From Thalassospira profundimaris (lineage in GTDB: Bacteria; Pseudomonadota; Alphaproteobacteria; Rhodospirillales; Thalassospiraceae), in NCBI RefSeq assembly GCF_003326795.1, contig NZ_JPWI01000003.1:298092-362091 (forward strand): 64,000 bases of DNA, read 5' to 3'. The notes below the pieces were generated by a model. It was not told the DNA's origin, did not search any database, and worked only from the letters and a program-made list of their open reading frames with translations. Positions within the stretch are counted from its first letter, which is position 1; every line of letters begins with the position of its first letter. Made by a program: the position numbers and the translations under genes. Of this stretch, positions 55,842-64,000 are shown piece after piece.

Positions 55842-57359
55842 ATGAGTGCAGTGCATGGGCTTGATCTGAAGCTTGAGAATGTCACCAAGGTATATCCGGG
55901 TGTGGTTGCCCTTAATGATGTTTCACTACAGATCAAAGCAGGAGAAGTGGTCGGACTTCTTGGTGAGAACGGTGCCGGAAAGTCGACCTTGATGAAGATA
56001 CTGGGTGGGCTGATTGCCCCGACATCAGGACATATTACCCTGGATGGTCAGCAATTTGACCGGTTCGATGTTAAGGAATCTCAGCAGGCGGGCATCGCCT
56101 TTGTGCATCAGGAACTGAATGTTTTTGATAACATGGATGTTGCCGCAAACATATTTCTTGGTCGCGAGAAAGTTCGCGGGTTGTTTCGGCTGGCCGATCA
56201 CAAGGCGATGAAAGAATTGGCTCAGCCTCTTCTTGATCGTATCGGTGCGCGCTTCAGGCCAGATACTCCTGTTTCGACATTGTCACTGGCAGAACGTCAG
56301 TTGCTTGAAATTGCAAAGGCGTTATCGATGAATGCGCGGCTTGTCATCATGGATGAGCCAACATCGAGCCTGACCCTGTCAGAAACAAACATGCTGTTGA
56401 AGGTGATTGCCGACCTGAAGGCACAAGGAATTGCCGTTGTCTATATATCGCATCGGCTAAGCGAAGTTGAGGAATGTGCAGATCGCGCAGTGGTGCTTCG
56501 GGATGGCGTCAAGGTTGGTGTGCTTGAACGTGATGAGCTCACGCATGACGCCATGATCCACATGATGATCGGGCGGGATCTTAAGGCTCTTTACACACCA
56601 CCTGCGCGTCCGGCGACCAAACCCGTGCTCGCGGTCAGAAACCTGTCCATCAAAAGCAAGCCGGATCGACCAGCCAGTTTCGAGCTGATGGGGGGCGAAA
56701 TTCTTGGCGTTGCCGGACTGATCGGTGCAGGGCGAACAGCCTTGGCAGAAGCTATATTCGGTGTTGGTGAAAAGCTTGATGGCGAGATCCTGGTTGATGG
56801 TGTGGAGGTAAAGGTTAACACCCCTGCAGATGCAATTGCTGCGGGGCTTTATTTGGTTCCGGAAGATCGCAAGCGGTCCGGCCTTATATTGGATTTCCCG
56901 ACGCTGGAAAACGTCACAATGGCTAATCTTTCGGCCTTCACATCTCGCGGTCTTGTTTCACAGAAGCGACAGATCGAAGTTGCTGAAATTCAACGTGATG
57001 CTTTGGCAATCAAGACCCGCGATGTGCGCCGCGCTGCAAATGAAATGTCGGGTGGAAACCAGCAGAAAGTTGTTCTGGCCAAGTGGCTGTCCATGGATCC
57101 GAAAGTTATTATTTTCGATGAGCCGACGCGTGGCATCGATGTTGGAGCAAAAGCCGAGATCTATGGGTTGATGCGCTCATTGGCCGATCATGGAGTAGGG
57201 GTGATGATGATATCGAGTGACATGGAAGAAGTGATCGGGGTGTCGGATCGAATTTTTGTCATGAAAGATGGCGCTATCACGGGGGAATTGCCCCGCCTTA
57301 AGTTTTCGGAGAGCAACGTGCTTAATCTGGCTGTCGGCAAAATTCTGGAAGAGGCCTGA
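55842..57359 (+). CDS. Sugar ABC transporter ATPase (two-domain, RbsA/MglA type)
   Basis: About 505 residues with two ATPase domains. First: GLLGENGAGKSTLMKILGG, FVHQELNVFDNMDVAANIFLGRE, STLSLAERQLLEIAKAL, VIMDEPTSSLTLSE, VYISHRL. Second: GVAGLIGAGRTALAEAIFG, EMSGGNQQKVVLAKWL, VIIFDEPTRGIDVGAKAEIY, with catalytic residues intact. The frame opens at 55785; ATG 55842 (MSAVHGLDLKLEN) follows GGGAG by nine bases. Permease gene starts four bases after the stop. Confidence 0.93.
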   Translation: MSAVHGLDLKLENVTKVYPGVVALNDVSLQIKAGEVVGLLGENGAGKSTLMKILGGLIAPTSGHITLDGQQFDRFDVKESQQAGIAFVHQELNVFDNMDVAANIFLGREKVRGLFRLADHKAMKELAQPLLDRIGARFRPDTPVSTLSLAERQLLEIAKALSMNARLVIMDEPTSSLTLSETNMLLKVIADLKAQGIAVVYISHRLSEVEECADRAVVLRDGVKVGVLERDELTHDAMIHMMIGRDLKALYTPPARPATKPVLAVRNLSIKSKPDRPASFELMGGEILGVAGLIGAGRTALAEAIFGVGEKLDGEILVDGVEVKVNTPADAIAAGLYLVPEDRKRSGLILDFPTLENVTMANLSAFTSRGLVSQKRQIEVAEIQRDALAIKTRDVRRAANEMSGGNQQKVVLAKWLSMDPKVIIFDEPTRGIDVGAKAEIYGLMRSLADHGVGVMMISSDMEEVIGVSDRIFVMKDGAITGELPRLKFSESNVLNLAVGKILEEA

Positions 57360-57362
57360 GCA

Positions 57363-58346
57363 ATGCAAAAAAAAGATATTGGGCTTGGCATTCTGATTAT
57401 TGTGGTTGGTGCGATTGTTTACATGCGCAACCCGTTGTTCCTGTCTCCAATCAACCTTGGAAATACAGCCAATCTGATCGGTTTGTTCGGATTGTTCGCC
57501 ATCGGGCAGGGCTTTGTTATTATGACCGGTGGTATTGATCTTTCTGTCGGGTCGGTAATTGCCCTGTTGGGGGTTCTGTTTGTCGATATGGTGGGGAAAT
57601 TTGGTGTCCCCTGGCCAATTGCAGTGGCTATTACGGTCGGGCTGGGTGTTCTGATCGGGCTCGCCCATGGAATACTGATTACACGATTTAAGCTCCAACC
57701 ATTTGTTGTCACCCTGTGCGGTCTGTTGATTTATCGCGGGATAGCACGTGGATATACTGCTGAATCCACTGCCGGTTTCCCATTTGGATCAAGTTACCCG
57801 CAACTGGAATGGTTGACCATCGGGCGCAGCTTTGGTGTTCCGCACTCGTTTCTTGCCATGCTGATTGTTGCAGCCATCATGTGGGTTGTATTGCATCATA
57901 CTGTCTTCGGGCGGCATCTGTGTGCCGTCGGCAAGAATGAGGAAGCCGCGCGATTTTCAGGGATTAATACGCGGTTTGTCACCATTACGGCATATGTCAT
58001 TTGCGCGGTCCTTGCTTCCATCGCAGCGATCTATTTCGCAATGTTTACAAAGTCTGTGCAGCCGTCGTCGCACGGGAACTTCTACGAGTTATATGCGATT
58101 GCCGCGGCAGTGTTGGGAGGATGCTCTCTTCGCGGAGGAGAAGGTTCTGTCATCGGCATCGTTCTTGGGGCGGTATTGCTGCAGGAACTGCAGAACCTTG
58201 TAAATCTGCTAGGTATTCCATCTTCACTGAACTTCGCCGTGATGGGGACAGTAATCCTGCTTGGTGTGTTGGCTGATCAGCAGTTTGCGACTTATCGCAA
58301 TCGCAAGAATACCGAAAGAGCTTTGGGCTTGCTGCAAAAACAATAA
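57363..58346 (+). CDS. Sugar ABC transporter permease (RbsC-like)
   Basis: 327 residues, about nine helices. Signatures: GLFGLFAIGQGFVIMTGGIDLSVGSVIALLGVLFVD, LIGLAHGILITRFKLQPFVVTLCGLLIYRGIARGYT, GRHLCAVGKNEEAARFSGINTRFVTITAYVICAVLASIAAIYFAMFTKSVQPSSHGNFYELYAIAAAVLGGCSLRGGEGSVIGIVLGAVLLQ. Directly follows the two-domain ATPase, with which it presumably forms one transporter together with the binding protein at 54796. Confidence 0.93.
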   Translation: MQKKDIGLGILIIVVGAIVYMRNPLFLSPINLGNTANLIGLFGLFAIGQGFVIMTGGIDLSVGSVIALLGVLFVDMVGKFGVPWPIAVAITVGLGVLIGLAHGILITRFKLQPFVVTLCGLLIYRGIARGYTAESTAGFPFGSSYPQLEWLTIGRSFGVPHSFLAMLIVAAIMWVVLHHTVFGRHLCAVGKNEEAARFSGINTRFVTITAYVICAVLASIAAIYFAMFTKSVQPSSHGNFYELYAIAAAVLGGCSLRGGEGSVIGIVLGAVLLQELQNLVNLLGIPSSLNFAVMGTVILLGVLADQQFATYRNRKNTERALGLLQKQ

Positions 58347-58410
58347 TCAGGAGCAGCACAACTGTTTGCTGGCCGTACTTTTGATCTGCTGGGCAGAGTA
58401 GGGGGAAATC

Positions 58411-59151
58411 GTGAGCGTGCTTGAGCTGAAGAATATATCAAAGCGTTATGGCGCCATTCAGGCACTTGATAATGTATCACTTGCCATTCAGCCGGGCGAA
58501 GTGGTCGGGCTTATGGGGGATAACGGGGCTGGAAAATCTACGCTGGTTAAGGTCATTGCGGGAAATTTTGCTCCAACGTCGGGCGATATATTTATCTCTG
58601 ATCAGAAAATGGTGTTTCACAAGCCACGGGATGCGCAAAAAGCAGGTATAGAGGTCGTTTATCAGGATCTTGCGATTTGCAACAACATGAGTGCGGCTTC
58701 AAACGTTTTTCTTGGCCGGGAGCCCACCCGTAAAATCGGGCCGCTCAGGATTGTCGATTACGCCTTTATGCGCAGCAGATCAGCGGAACTGTTCGCGCGC
58801 CTGAAATCGGAAACCCGGCCCCGTGATCTGGTCCATAAAATGTCCGGCGGGCAACGTCAGGCCGTGGCAATTGCAAGAACACTTCTTAGCGATGCAAAGA
58901 TCGTGCTTATGGACGAACCAACGGCAGCAATTTCCGTTCGTCAGGTGGCAGAAGTGCTCAGTCTAATTCGTCAGCTGAGTGATCACGGGATTGCAGTGGT
59001 TCTGATCAGTCATCGTATGCCTGACGTCTTTGAGGTTGCAGACAAAGTTGTTGTTTTGCGACGCGGAGAACTTGTTGCCGACAAGATGGCATCAGACTCA
59101 TCGCCAGAAGAAGTCACAGGCCTGATTACCGGGGCGATTGAAAAAGCATGA
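58411..59151 (+). CDS. Sugar ABC transporter ATPase (single-domain, FrcA-like)
   Basis: 246 residues, one ATPase domain, about half the length of the RbsA-type proteins. Walker A GLMGDNGAGKSTLVKVIAG, VVYQDLAICNNMSAASNVFLGREPTRKIGPLRIVDYAFMRSRSAELFARL, signature KMSGGQRQAVAIARTLL, Walker B IVLMDEPTAAISVRQVAEVLSLIRQL and SHRMPDVFEVADKVVVLRRG. This is the FrcA type that serves fructose-like sugar transporters as a homodimer. The start is GTG with GGGGGAA upstream; its stop overlaps the next permease. Confidence 0.92.
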   Translation: MSVLELKNISKRYGAIQALDNVSLAIQPGEVVGLMGDNGAGKSTLVKVIAGNFAPTSGDIFISDQKMVFHKPRDAQKAGIEVVYQDLAICNNMSAASNVFLGREPTRKIGPLRIVDYAFMRSRSAELFARLKSETRPRDLVHKMSGGQRQAVAIARTLLSDAKIVLMDEPTAAISVRQVAEVLSLIRQLSDHGIAVVLISHRMPDVFEVADKVVVLRRGELVADKMASDSSPEEVTGLITGAIEKA

Positions 59152-60173
59152 GTGGAATTGAAAAAGGACCAATGAACATGGCAAATCCAACTCTTGCTGA
59201 TGTTATCAACCGTTCACAACATCACGGGTTGATCGCACGGATTACCAATCAGCAGATTTTCTGGGTATTTCTGGCAGCTGTGTTTGCCTGTTTGGCATTG
59301 ACCATACTTACCGACAGTTTTGCGACAGAGCGCAACCTTTTTAATGTTACGCGCAACTTTGCCTTTGTCGGGATTGTTGCACTTGGGATGACGGCAGTTA
59401 TCGCGTCAGGCGGGATTGATCTGTCTGTGGGTTCCACATTGGTAATTTCTGCGATGACCGTCAGTGTTCTGATGTCGGCCGGGATGCCTTTCTGGGTTGG
59501 ATGTCTCGCCGCTCTGTCAGTTTCATTGCTGGTGGGGGCGGTGAATGGTGTGTTGATTGCCTATGCCAAGATGCCATCATTTGTCGTTACGCTCGGGATG
59601 CTCTCTATTGCGCGCAGCTTGGCGATGGTGCTGTCTGACAATAAAATGATCTATGAGTTCGGCCCTGATCATGACTTTTTACTTTGGCTTGGAGGTGGTG
59701 CGACTTTCGGGCTTCCGCATCCGCTCATTATCTTGATTATCCTGGCGTGCCTGACGGCATTTGCGTTCCGCCATTTGCGCTGGGGGCAGCATTTGTTTGC
59801 GATTGGCGGTAACGAGAATGCGGCAGTTCTGACCGGCATTCCGGTGGCGCGTGTCAAGGTCAGCGTCTATATGTTTTCGGCTTTGATGGCTGGTATTGCA
59901 GGCGTTCTTGAAGTTGGCTGGCTTGGTGGTGTGACAACCAATCTGGGTCAGGCAATGGAGTTGACGGTTATTGCAGCTGCTGTGATTGGCGGCGCGAACC
60001 TTGCCGGGGGTGGCGGAACTGCATTTGGCGCCGTTGTTGGTGCGCTTCTGATTGAAGTGATCCGGAACAGCCTCATTTTGTTGGGGATCAGCACATTCTG
60101 GCAGGGAACATTTGTCGGGTCTTTCATTGTGGTGGCCGTGGCATTTGATCGGTTCAGACAGCGGAAAACATAA
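59148..60173 (+). CDS. Sugar ABC transporter permease (FrcC/RbsC-like)
   Basis: 341 residues, about nine helices. Signatures: AFVGIVALGMTAVIASGGIDLSVGSTLVISAMTVSVLMSAGMP, VNGVLIAYAKMPSFVVTLGMLSIARSLAMVLSDNKMIYEFGPDHDFLLWLGGG, GQHLFAIGGNENAAVLTGIPVARVKVSVYMFSALMAGIAGVLEVGWLGGVTTNLGQAMELTVIAAAVIGGANLAGGGGTAFGAVVGALLIEVIRNSLILLG. Overlaps the FrcA-like ATPase by four bases (ATGA), so these two form the second transporter unit. An internal ATG at 59172 is also possible. Its binding protein is probably the one at 52581. Confidence 0.92.
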   Translation: MSGIEKGPMNMANPTLADVINRSQHHGLIARITNQQIFWVFLAAVFACLALTILTDSFATERNLFNVTRNFAFVGIVALGMTAVIASGGIDLSVGSTLVISAMTVSVLMSAGMPFWVGCLAALSVSLLVGAVNGVLIAYAKMPSFVVTLGMLSIARSLAMVLSDNKMIYEFGPDHDFLLWLGGGATFGLPHPLIILIILACLTAFAFRHLRWGQHLFAIGGNENAAVLTGIPVARVKVSVYMFSALMAGIAGVLEVGWLGGVTTNLGQAMELTVIAAAVIGGANLAGGGGTAFGAVVGALLIEVIRNSLILLGISTFWQGTFVGSFIVVAVAFDRFRQRKT

Positions 60174-60685
60174 CAATATCAGTTTGTAACTCTTGATAGT
60201 TAACCAAAAAACTCAAGAGAAGAAGATAGCTTGGATACACATATGCAATTATTTGTCATAATATATATTATAGAACTTATGTGTGTGTCTGATGATCTCG
60301 CATCAAGATTGCGCATCAGTCCCTTTTCTCGTCGTGCATACGGCTGAATTCAACACCGGTTCTTGTCGTGAAAACTGCGATGCATACGATTTAAGTTGCA
60401 GTCGCTTGTCTTCCGACCGGTTCAGTGTTCGCATTGGTGCTCCGGCGGATTTTACCCAAGCTGACGTGAACTGGGCATTCTCGTAAACATCAAACTCAGT
60501 CGCTGTGGATTGCCCTAACAAACAGAACCCGAATGAATTGACCACGTACAACGTTTGGGGCCATCGTTTATATAATTCATGGTCACCCGGCATCGTCCAG
60601 GGAACAGAACCTGTGCACCCTGCCCGTGATCGCAGTTACGAGGACCCAGACTGATTATTTGGCAGGTGAACGCGGGCGAACTTTC
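60174..60685. other. 512-base gap without a recognised gene
   Basis: After the permease there is a loose inverted repeat CTCTTGA (60190) / TCAAGAG (60213) and an AT-rich block ending in the palindrome ATAATATATATTAT (60259-60272). A 96-codon minus-strand frame (60303-60593) and a 67-codon plus-strand frame overlap each other; neither matches a family I know and neither has a clear ribosome site. The gap separates the LacI-linked uptake genes from the IclR locus and may hold remnants of older sequence. Confidence 0.45.
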
Positions 60686-61504
60686 TTACGTCTGGTCCGG
60701 TTTTTCCTGAGAAGACCAATGTGCGCCCGCTCCGAGACGGCGGGAAATGTCGGTGGTCACTTCGATCAGGCGCTCCCTGCATTCCTCTACCGTGGCAACT
60801 GACGTTCCCGAAAGACGTTGAATGAATGGGACTGTTAGTGCAGCGACGACCTTACCTGAAAAATCGAAAATCGGTGCGGAAAGGTTAAGAACACCCGCAA
60901 TGGTCAGGGATTGTGATTCACAATAGCCAGCAGCCCTGACGTTCGGAAGATCATCCAAGAAGGCCTGATATTTGTCTGAGGGTTCCTTGCCGACCTCATT
61001 CATCAGCTTATCAAGTGCCTCCTGCTCCATCCAGGCCGCGAGAACACGACCGGATGCCGTATCAAAAATATTGATCTGCGCGCCCAACCGGACTGCCGTG
61101 ATGTTGTTGTCCTGACAGTCGACCTGTGCAATGACCAGAACATGGCCTGAATGAATGATCGCCAGATGCATTGACTGGTTCACTTCATTGGCAAGCCGCT
61201 GCATTGCATCGCCAGCGATAGATGTCAGGCGGCGAATGGGTGGATGGCGATGAGCCACCTCGAACATCTTGGTTGTCAGTTGGTAACGATCATCCTCCTC
61301 GCGTTGTTCGATATAGCCGCGCTGACACAGAACCATCAGCATCCGGAAGATTTCCGAGGTGTTTCGATCGAGCTGTTTCGCGATGGCGATCTGCGAAAGA
61401 CCATCCACTTCGGAGGCAAGCAGTTCGAGAATATCAAGCCCTTTTGACAAGGCCGGAGCACGGTATTTTTCCTGATCAATCTGTTCTTCGGTCTTGCCGT
61501 TCAT
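60686..61504 (-). CDS. IclR family transcriptional regulator
   Basis: 272 residues. N-terminal winged HTH RAPALSKGLDILELLASEVDGLSQIAIAKQLDRNTSEIFRMLMVLCQRGYIEQ; effector domain MQRLANEVNQSMHLAIIHSGHVLVIAQVDCQDN ... ASGRVLAAWMEQEAL ... AAGYCESQSLTIAGVLNLSAPIFDFSGKVVAALTVPFIQRLSG. Divergent from the binding-protein/CoA-transferase pair, which it probably controls. Not closely similar by eye to the IclR protein at 35565. Confidence 0.9.
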   Translation of the reverse strand: MNGKTEEQIDQEKYRAPALSKGLDILELLASEVDGLSQIAIAKQLDRNTSEIFRMLMVLCQRGYIEQREEDDRYQLTTKMFEVAHRHPPIRRLTSIAGDAMQRLANEVNQSMHLAIIHSGHVLVIAQVDCQDNNITAVRLGAQINIFDTASGRVLAAWMEQEALDKLMNEVGKEPSDKYQAFLDDLPNVRAAGYCESQSLTIAGVLNLSAPIFDFSGKVVAALTVPFIQRLSGTSVATVEECRERLIEVTTDISRRLGAGAHWSSQEKPDQT

Positions 61505-61556
61505 GTGTCCTCGCAGGGAGATGAAAACCGCTTGGTTTCGGTCGACTGAGTATATG

Positions 61557-61608
61557 CGGGTCAGCCATATCGTGGCAACTGACCCTGTGATATAGAAAAC
61601 ATCATATC
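61557..61608. promoter_or_regulatory. Possible operators between iclR and the leaderless binding-protein gene
   Basis: Two inverted repeats: GGGTCAG (61558-61564) / CTGACCC (61579-61585), and GATAT (61589-61593) / ATATC (61604-61608), followed by an AT-rich stretch up to the GGGAGGAAG ribosome site. The position between divergent genes suits IclR binding; no firm promoter boxes are seen. Confidence 0.4.
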
Positions 61609-61674
61609 AAATATAAAACATACTTTCATTTATAAACTTCCGGCATTAAACTGATGATGGGAGGAAGAAAAACA

Positions 61675-62817
61675 ATGACCAAACAAAAGAAAGTCAGGGG
61701 CATGACCTGGTCGGATCCGCGCGGCTATGACCCGCTGGTGGCAGCCAGTGCAACCTTTCGTGAACGTCATCCTGATGTTGATATCGTCTGGGACAAACGG
61801 TCCCTTCAAGGTTTTGAAAGCACCCCGGTCGAGGAACTGGCACGGACCTATGATCTGATTATTATCGATCATCCTCATGTTGGCGCTGTGGTGGAAAAGA
61901 ACTGTCTGTTGCCCGTTGATCGTGTGGCAGATGCAGGCACCCTCGCCCGGCTTTCGGCCGAAACCGTTGGTAAAAGCTATCAGAGCTATTTCTTCAAGGG
62001 GCATCAGTGGGCCTTGCCTGTCGATGCCGCTTGTCAGGTGCAGGCAATTCGACCCGATCTCATCAATGCTCCGGTCAAGACTTTCTCCGACGTGATTGCC
62101 CAGGCCAAAGACGGTCGTGTTGTCTGGCCGCTTCTGTCCCCTCATGTTCTGATGTCATTCTTTAGCTTGCTGGCAAACTCCGGCGCACCCTTCCCGGTCA
62201 CCAAGGGAACCGAAATCGATCAAAAAGCAGCCCTTGATGTAATTGAAGCAATGGCAACCCTTGCCGATCTGGTTGATCCCGCCTGCCTCAGGATGGATCC
62301 GATTTCGGCCCTTGATGCCCTTTGTGACGGCAACAAATTTACCCTGTGTCCTTATGTCTACTTGTATGCGCCTTACGCGCGGATCAATTACCGCGCCTAT
62401 CGCATAGCCTTCCACGATATGCCCTCCCTTGGTGCGTCCGGCCCACTTGGCTCGGCCCTTGGTGGAACCGGGATTGCGGTTTCATCGCAAACGAAACATC
62501 CCGACCTTTGTGTTGAATTCGCTCTGTGGGTTGCTTCGGCCGATATTCAGCGTGGCCTTTATGCCAGCCATAACGGTCAACCGGGCAATGCGGTTGCCTG
62601 GGGTGATGCCGCAGTCAATGCGCCGGTCGGGTCTTGTTACAGTAATACCCGCATGACCCACGAAGCCGCGTGGCTGCGCCCGCGCCATGACGGATATATG
62701 GCGTTTCAGGAAGATGCATCACACATCCTTCTTGATGCGCTGACCGGAAAAATTACTCCGCAAACAGCCCTTTCTGCCCTTCAGGCACGTTTTGACGAAA
62801 GCTTCGACCATGACTGA
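61675..62817 (+). CDS. Substrate-binding-protein-like protein without a signal peptide
   Basis: About 380 residues. Sequence from VRGMTWSDPRGYDPLVAASATFRERHPDVDIVWDKRSLQGFESTPVEELARTYDLIIIDHPHVGAVV resembles extracellular solute-binding proteins (family 1), as does GGTGIAVSSQTKHPDLCVEFALWVASADIQ. Yet the N-terminus MTKQKKVRGMTW has no hydrophobic core, whether ATG 61675 or 61654 is used, so it should stay in the cytoplasm. ATG 61675 has GGGAGGAAG upstream. No permease or ATPase adjoins it; it overlaps the CoA-transferase gene by eight bases, suggesting joint function. True role unknown. Confidence 0.8.
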   Translation: MTKQKKVRGMTWSDPRGYDPLVAASATFRERHPDVDIVWDKRSLQGFESTPVEELARTYDLIIIDHPHVGAVVEKNCLLPVDRVADAGTLARLSAETVGKSYQSYFFKGHQWALPVDAACQVQAIRPDLINAPVKTFSDVIAQAKDGRVVWPLLSPHVLMSFFSLLANSGAPFPVTKGTEIDQKAALDVIEAMATLADLVDPACLRMDPISALDALCDGNKFTLCPYVYLYAPYARINYRAYRIAFHDMPSLGASGPLGSALGGTGIAVSSQTKHPDLCVEFALWVASADIQRGLYASHNGQPGNAVAWGDAAVNAPVGSCYSNTRMTHEAAWLRPRHDGYMAFQEDASHILLDALTGKITPQTALSALQARFDESFDHD

Positions 62818-63943
62818 TATACTGCCCCTTAAAGGACTGAAGGTTCTGGATTTCTCGCAGTTTCTTGCAGGCCCCTATTGCGCCCTGAAACTTGCAGACC
62901 TTGGCGCAGATGTGGTCAAGGTCGAACGATCCGGGCTTGGCGATCTGTCGCGTTATCTTTATCTGACCGATACCAAGATTGCCGGTGAAAGCACCATCTT
63001 TCACGCGATCAACCGCAACAAACGTTCTGTTGCGGTTGACCTTAAATCCGATGAAGAAAAGGCCCGTCTGACCCAGCTTGTGCAAGAAGCCGACGTCATC
63101 TTGCAAAACTTCCGCCCCGGTGTGATGGAACGTCTTGGCTTTGGCTACGAGGCTGTCAAAAAGATCAACCCCACTGTCGTTTATGGCACCGTGACCGGAT
63201 ATGGATCGGACGGTCCGTGGGTGGATTTGCCCGGTCAGGACTTGCTCGCACAGGCCCGGTCAGGGGTGATGTGGCTTTCGGGCGGCCGAGACCATGGTCC
63301 GGTTGCGATGGGGCTTCCGATTGCCGATGTGCTGGCAGGATCAGCCCTGACGCACGGGGTCTTGGCCCTTTTGTATCGCAAGGCTACGCAAAATATCGGT
63401 GGCTATGTTGAAACCTCGTTGATCGAGGTTCTGGCAGATCTGCAATTTGAATTACTGACCACATGGTTTAACGACGGCAACCGTACCCCGGAACGCTCTA
63501 AAAATAATCCGGCACATGCCTATCTGGCAGCACCGTACGGGGTTTATGAAACAGCCGATGGTCACGTTGCCATTGCGATGGGCAAGCTTGATCTTCTGGC
63601 GAATATCACCGGACTTTCACTGGAAATTGCCGCACTGGATGCCTTTAAACAGCGCGATGAAATCAAGGCTGGCCTTGCCGCACAACTAAAAACCCGAACC
63701 AGTGCAAGCTGGATGGATGAATTCGTCGCCAACGATATCTGGGCCGCACCAGTCATGGATTGGGATGGCGTCGTCGCAAGCGGTGTCTTGCAGACACTTG
63801 ATATGGTTCAGAATATTGAACGCGGCGATGTAGCGATGCAAACGACCAAACTGCCGTTGCGTATTGATGGTGTCCGTCCGTCATCGTCACGCGCCGCACC
63901 GGAACTTGGGGATGCGAACGATCTTCTGGAAACCGGCTGGTAA
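62810..63943 (+). CDS. CaiB/BaiF family CoA-transferase
   Basis: About 377 residues, class III CoA-transferase. LKGLKVLDFSQFLAGPYCALKLADLGADVVKVERSGLGDLSRYLY, NKRSVAVDLKSDEEKARLTQLVQEADVILQNFRPGVMERLGFGYEAVKKINPTVVYGTVTGYGSDGPW, catalytic Asp173 in GLPIADVLAGSALTHG, and PYGVYETADGHVAIAMG. The open frame reaches a TTG at 62792, but ATG 62810 inside the end of the upstream gene is better. Distinct from the copy at 36364. Substrate unknown; context (IclR, leaderless binding-like protein) suggests catabolism of an organic acid. Confidence 0.92.
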   Translation: MTDILPLKGLKVLDFSQFLAGPYCALKLADLGADVVKVERSGLGDLSRYLYLTDTKIAGESTIFHAINRNKRSVAVDLKSDEEKARLTQLVQEADVILQNFRPGVMERLGFGYEAVKKINPTVVYGTVTGYGSDGPWVDLPGQDLLAQARSGVMWLSGGRDHGPVAMGLPIADVLAGSALTHGVLALLYRKATQNIGGYVETSLIEVLADLQFELLTTWFNDGNRTPERSKNNPAHAYLAAPYGVYETADGHVAIAMGKLDLLANITGLSLEIAALDAFKQRDEIKAGLAAQLKTRTSASWMDEFVANDIWAAPVMDWDGVVASGVLQTLDMVQNIERGDVAMQTTKLPLRIDGVRPSSSRAAPELGDANDLLETGW

Positions 63944-63961
63944 TCTACAAAACCGATCTAC

Positions 63962-64000
63962 AAAAAAAAAGCGCGGCATCCTTGCGGGCCGCGCTTTTTT
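63962..64000 (+). terminator. Rho-independent terminator at the window end
   Basis: GCGCGGC (63971-63977) / GCCGCGC (63988-63994) with A and T tracts extending the stem (AAAAAA before, TTTTTT after). Only 19 bases separate the A-rich start from the CoA-transferase stop codon. Textbook intrinsic terminator; it may work in both directions. Confidence 0.9.

Noticed and set aside
1..64000. CRISPR arrays, prophage, insertion sequences or integrase/att sites
   Set aside because: No regularly spaced repeats, transposases, phage structural genes or terminal inverted repeats were seen.

Overview
The window looks like chromosome from a marine, halotolerant alphaproteobacterium of the Rhodospirillales; Thalassospira or a close relative is my best guess. 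This rests on the gene order dusB-ntrBC-ntrYX-trkA-hfq-hflX, a fused ispDF, an ectoine operon carrying its own aspartate kinase, a fast-evolving BamE/CBP3/YceD block, and many ABC and TTT uptake systems. The assignment is from memory of gene order and protein families, not from a search. No phage, insertion sequence, CRISPR array or rRNA was seen.

Layout. (1) 1-5.8 kb, core cell functions: 3' end of thiL, bamE, a cytochrome bc1 assembly chaperone, yceD, plsX-fabH-ihfA-merR, and tRNA-Pro(GGG). (2) 5.9-10.1 kb: exported histidine phosphatase, small hypothetical, cutA, yciB, ispDF and a CcsA/YpjD-like membrane protein. (3) 10.3-21.6 kb: dusB, the two nitrogen-regulatory pairs ntrBC and ntrYX, trkA, a HAD phosphatase, hfq and hflX. 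(4) 21.6-24.3 kb: inositol monophosphatase-like gene, AraC/GyrI regulator, mazG. (5) 24.4-29.3 kb: ectA-ectB-ectC-ask on the minus strand, with a divergent MarR (EctR-like) regulator; no ectD is present. (6) 29.3-32.2 kb: AbrB-type transporter and a chemoreceptor in one transcription unit.

(7) 32.2-41.8 kb: a tricarboxylate locus. tctCBA (TTT uptake), an IclR regulator, a class III CoA-transferase coupled to a short citryl-CoA-lyase-like enzyme, then a periplasmic binding protein divergent from a TctD/TctE-type two-component pair. Read together they suggest import of citrate or a related acid, conversion to its CoA thioester and cleavage. (8) 42-60.2 kb: carbohydrate uptake. A GAF histidine kinase/NarL regulator pair stands next to a complete ABC system with an SMP-30 lactonase; then a LacI regulator, two oxidoreductase genes, two further binding proteins, and an operon combining a two-domain ATPase, a one-domain ATPase and two permeases. 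(9) 60.7-64 kb: IclR regulator divergent from a binding-protein-like gene that lacks an export signal and overlaps a second CaiB/BaiF CoA-transferase; a strong terminator closes the window.

The accessory half (32-64 kb) holds the least-described material: the CoA-transferase/citryl-CoA lyase module, the leaderless binding protein coupled to a CoA-transferase, a decamer repeated five times in front of two LacI-linked operons, and a perfect Pho-box-like repeat next to tctC. All start-codon changes, operators and promoters are by eye.
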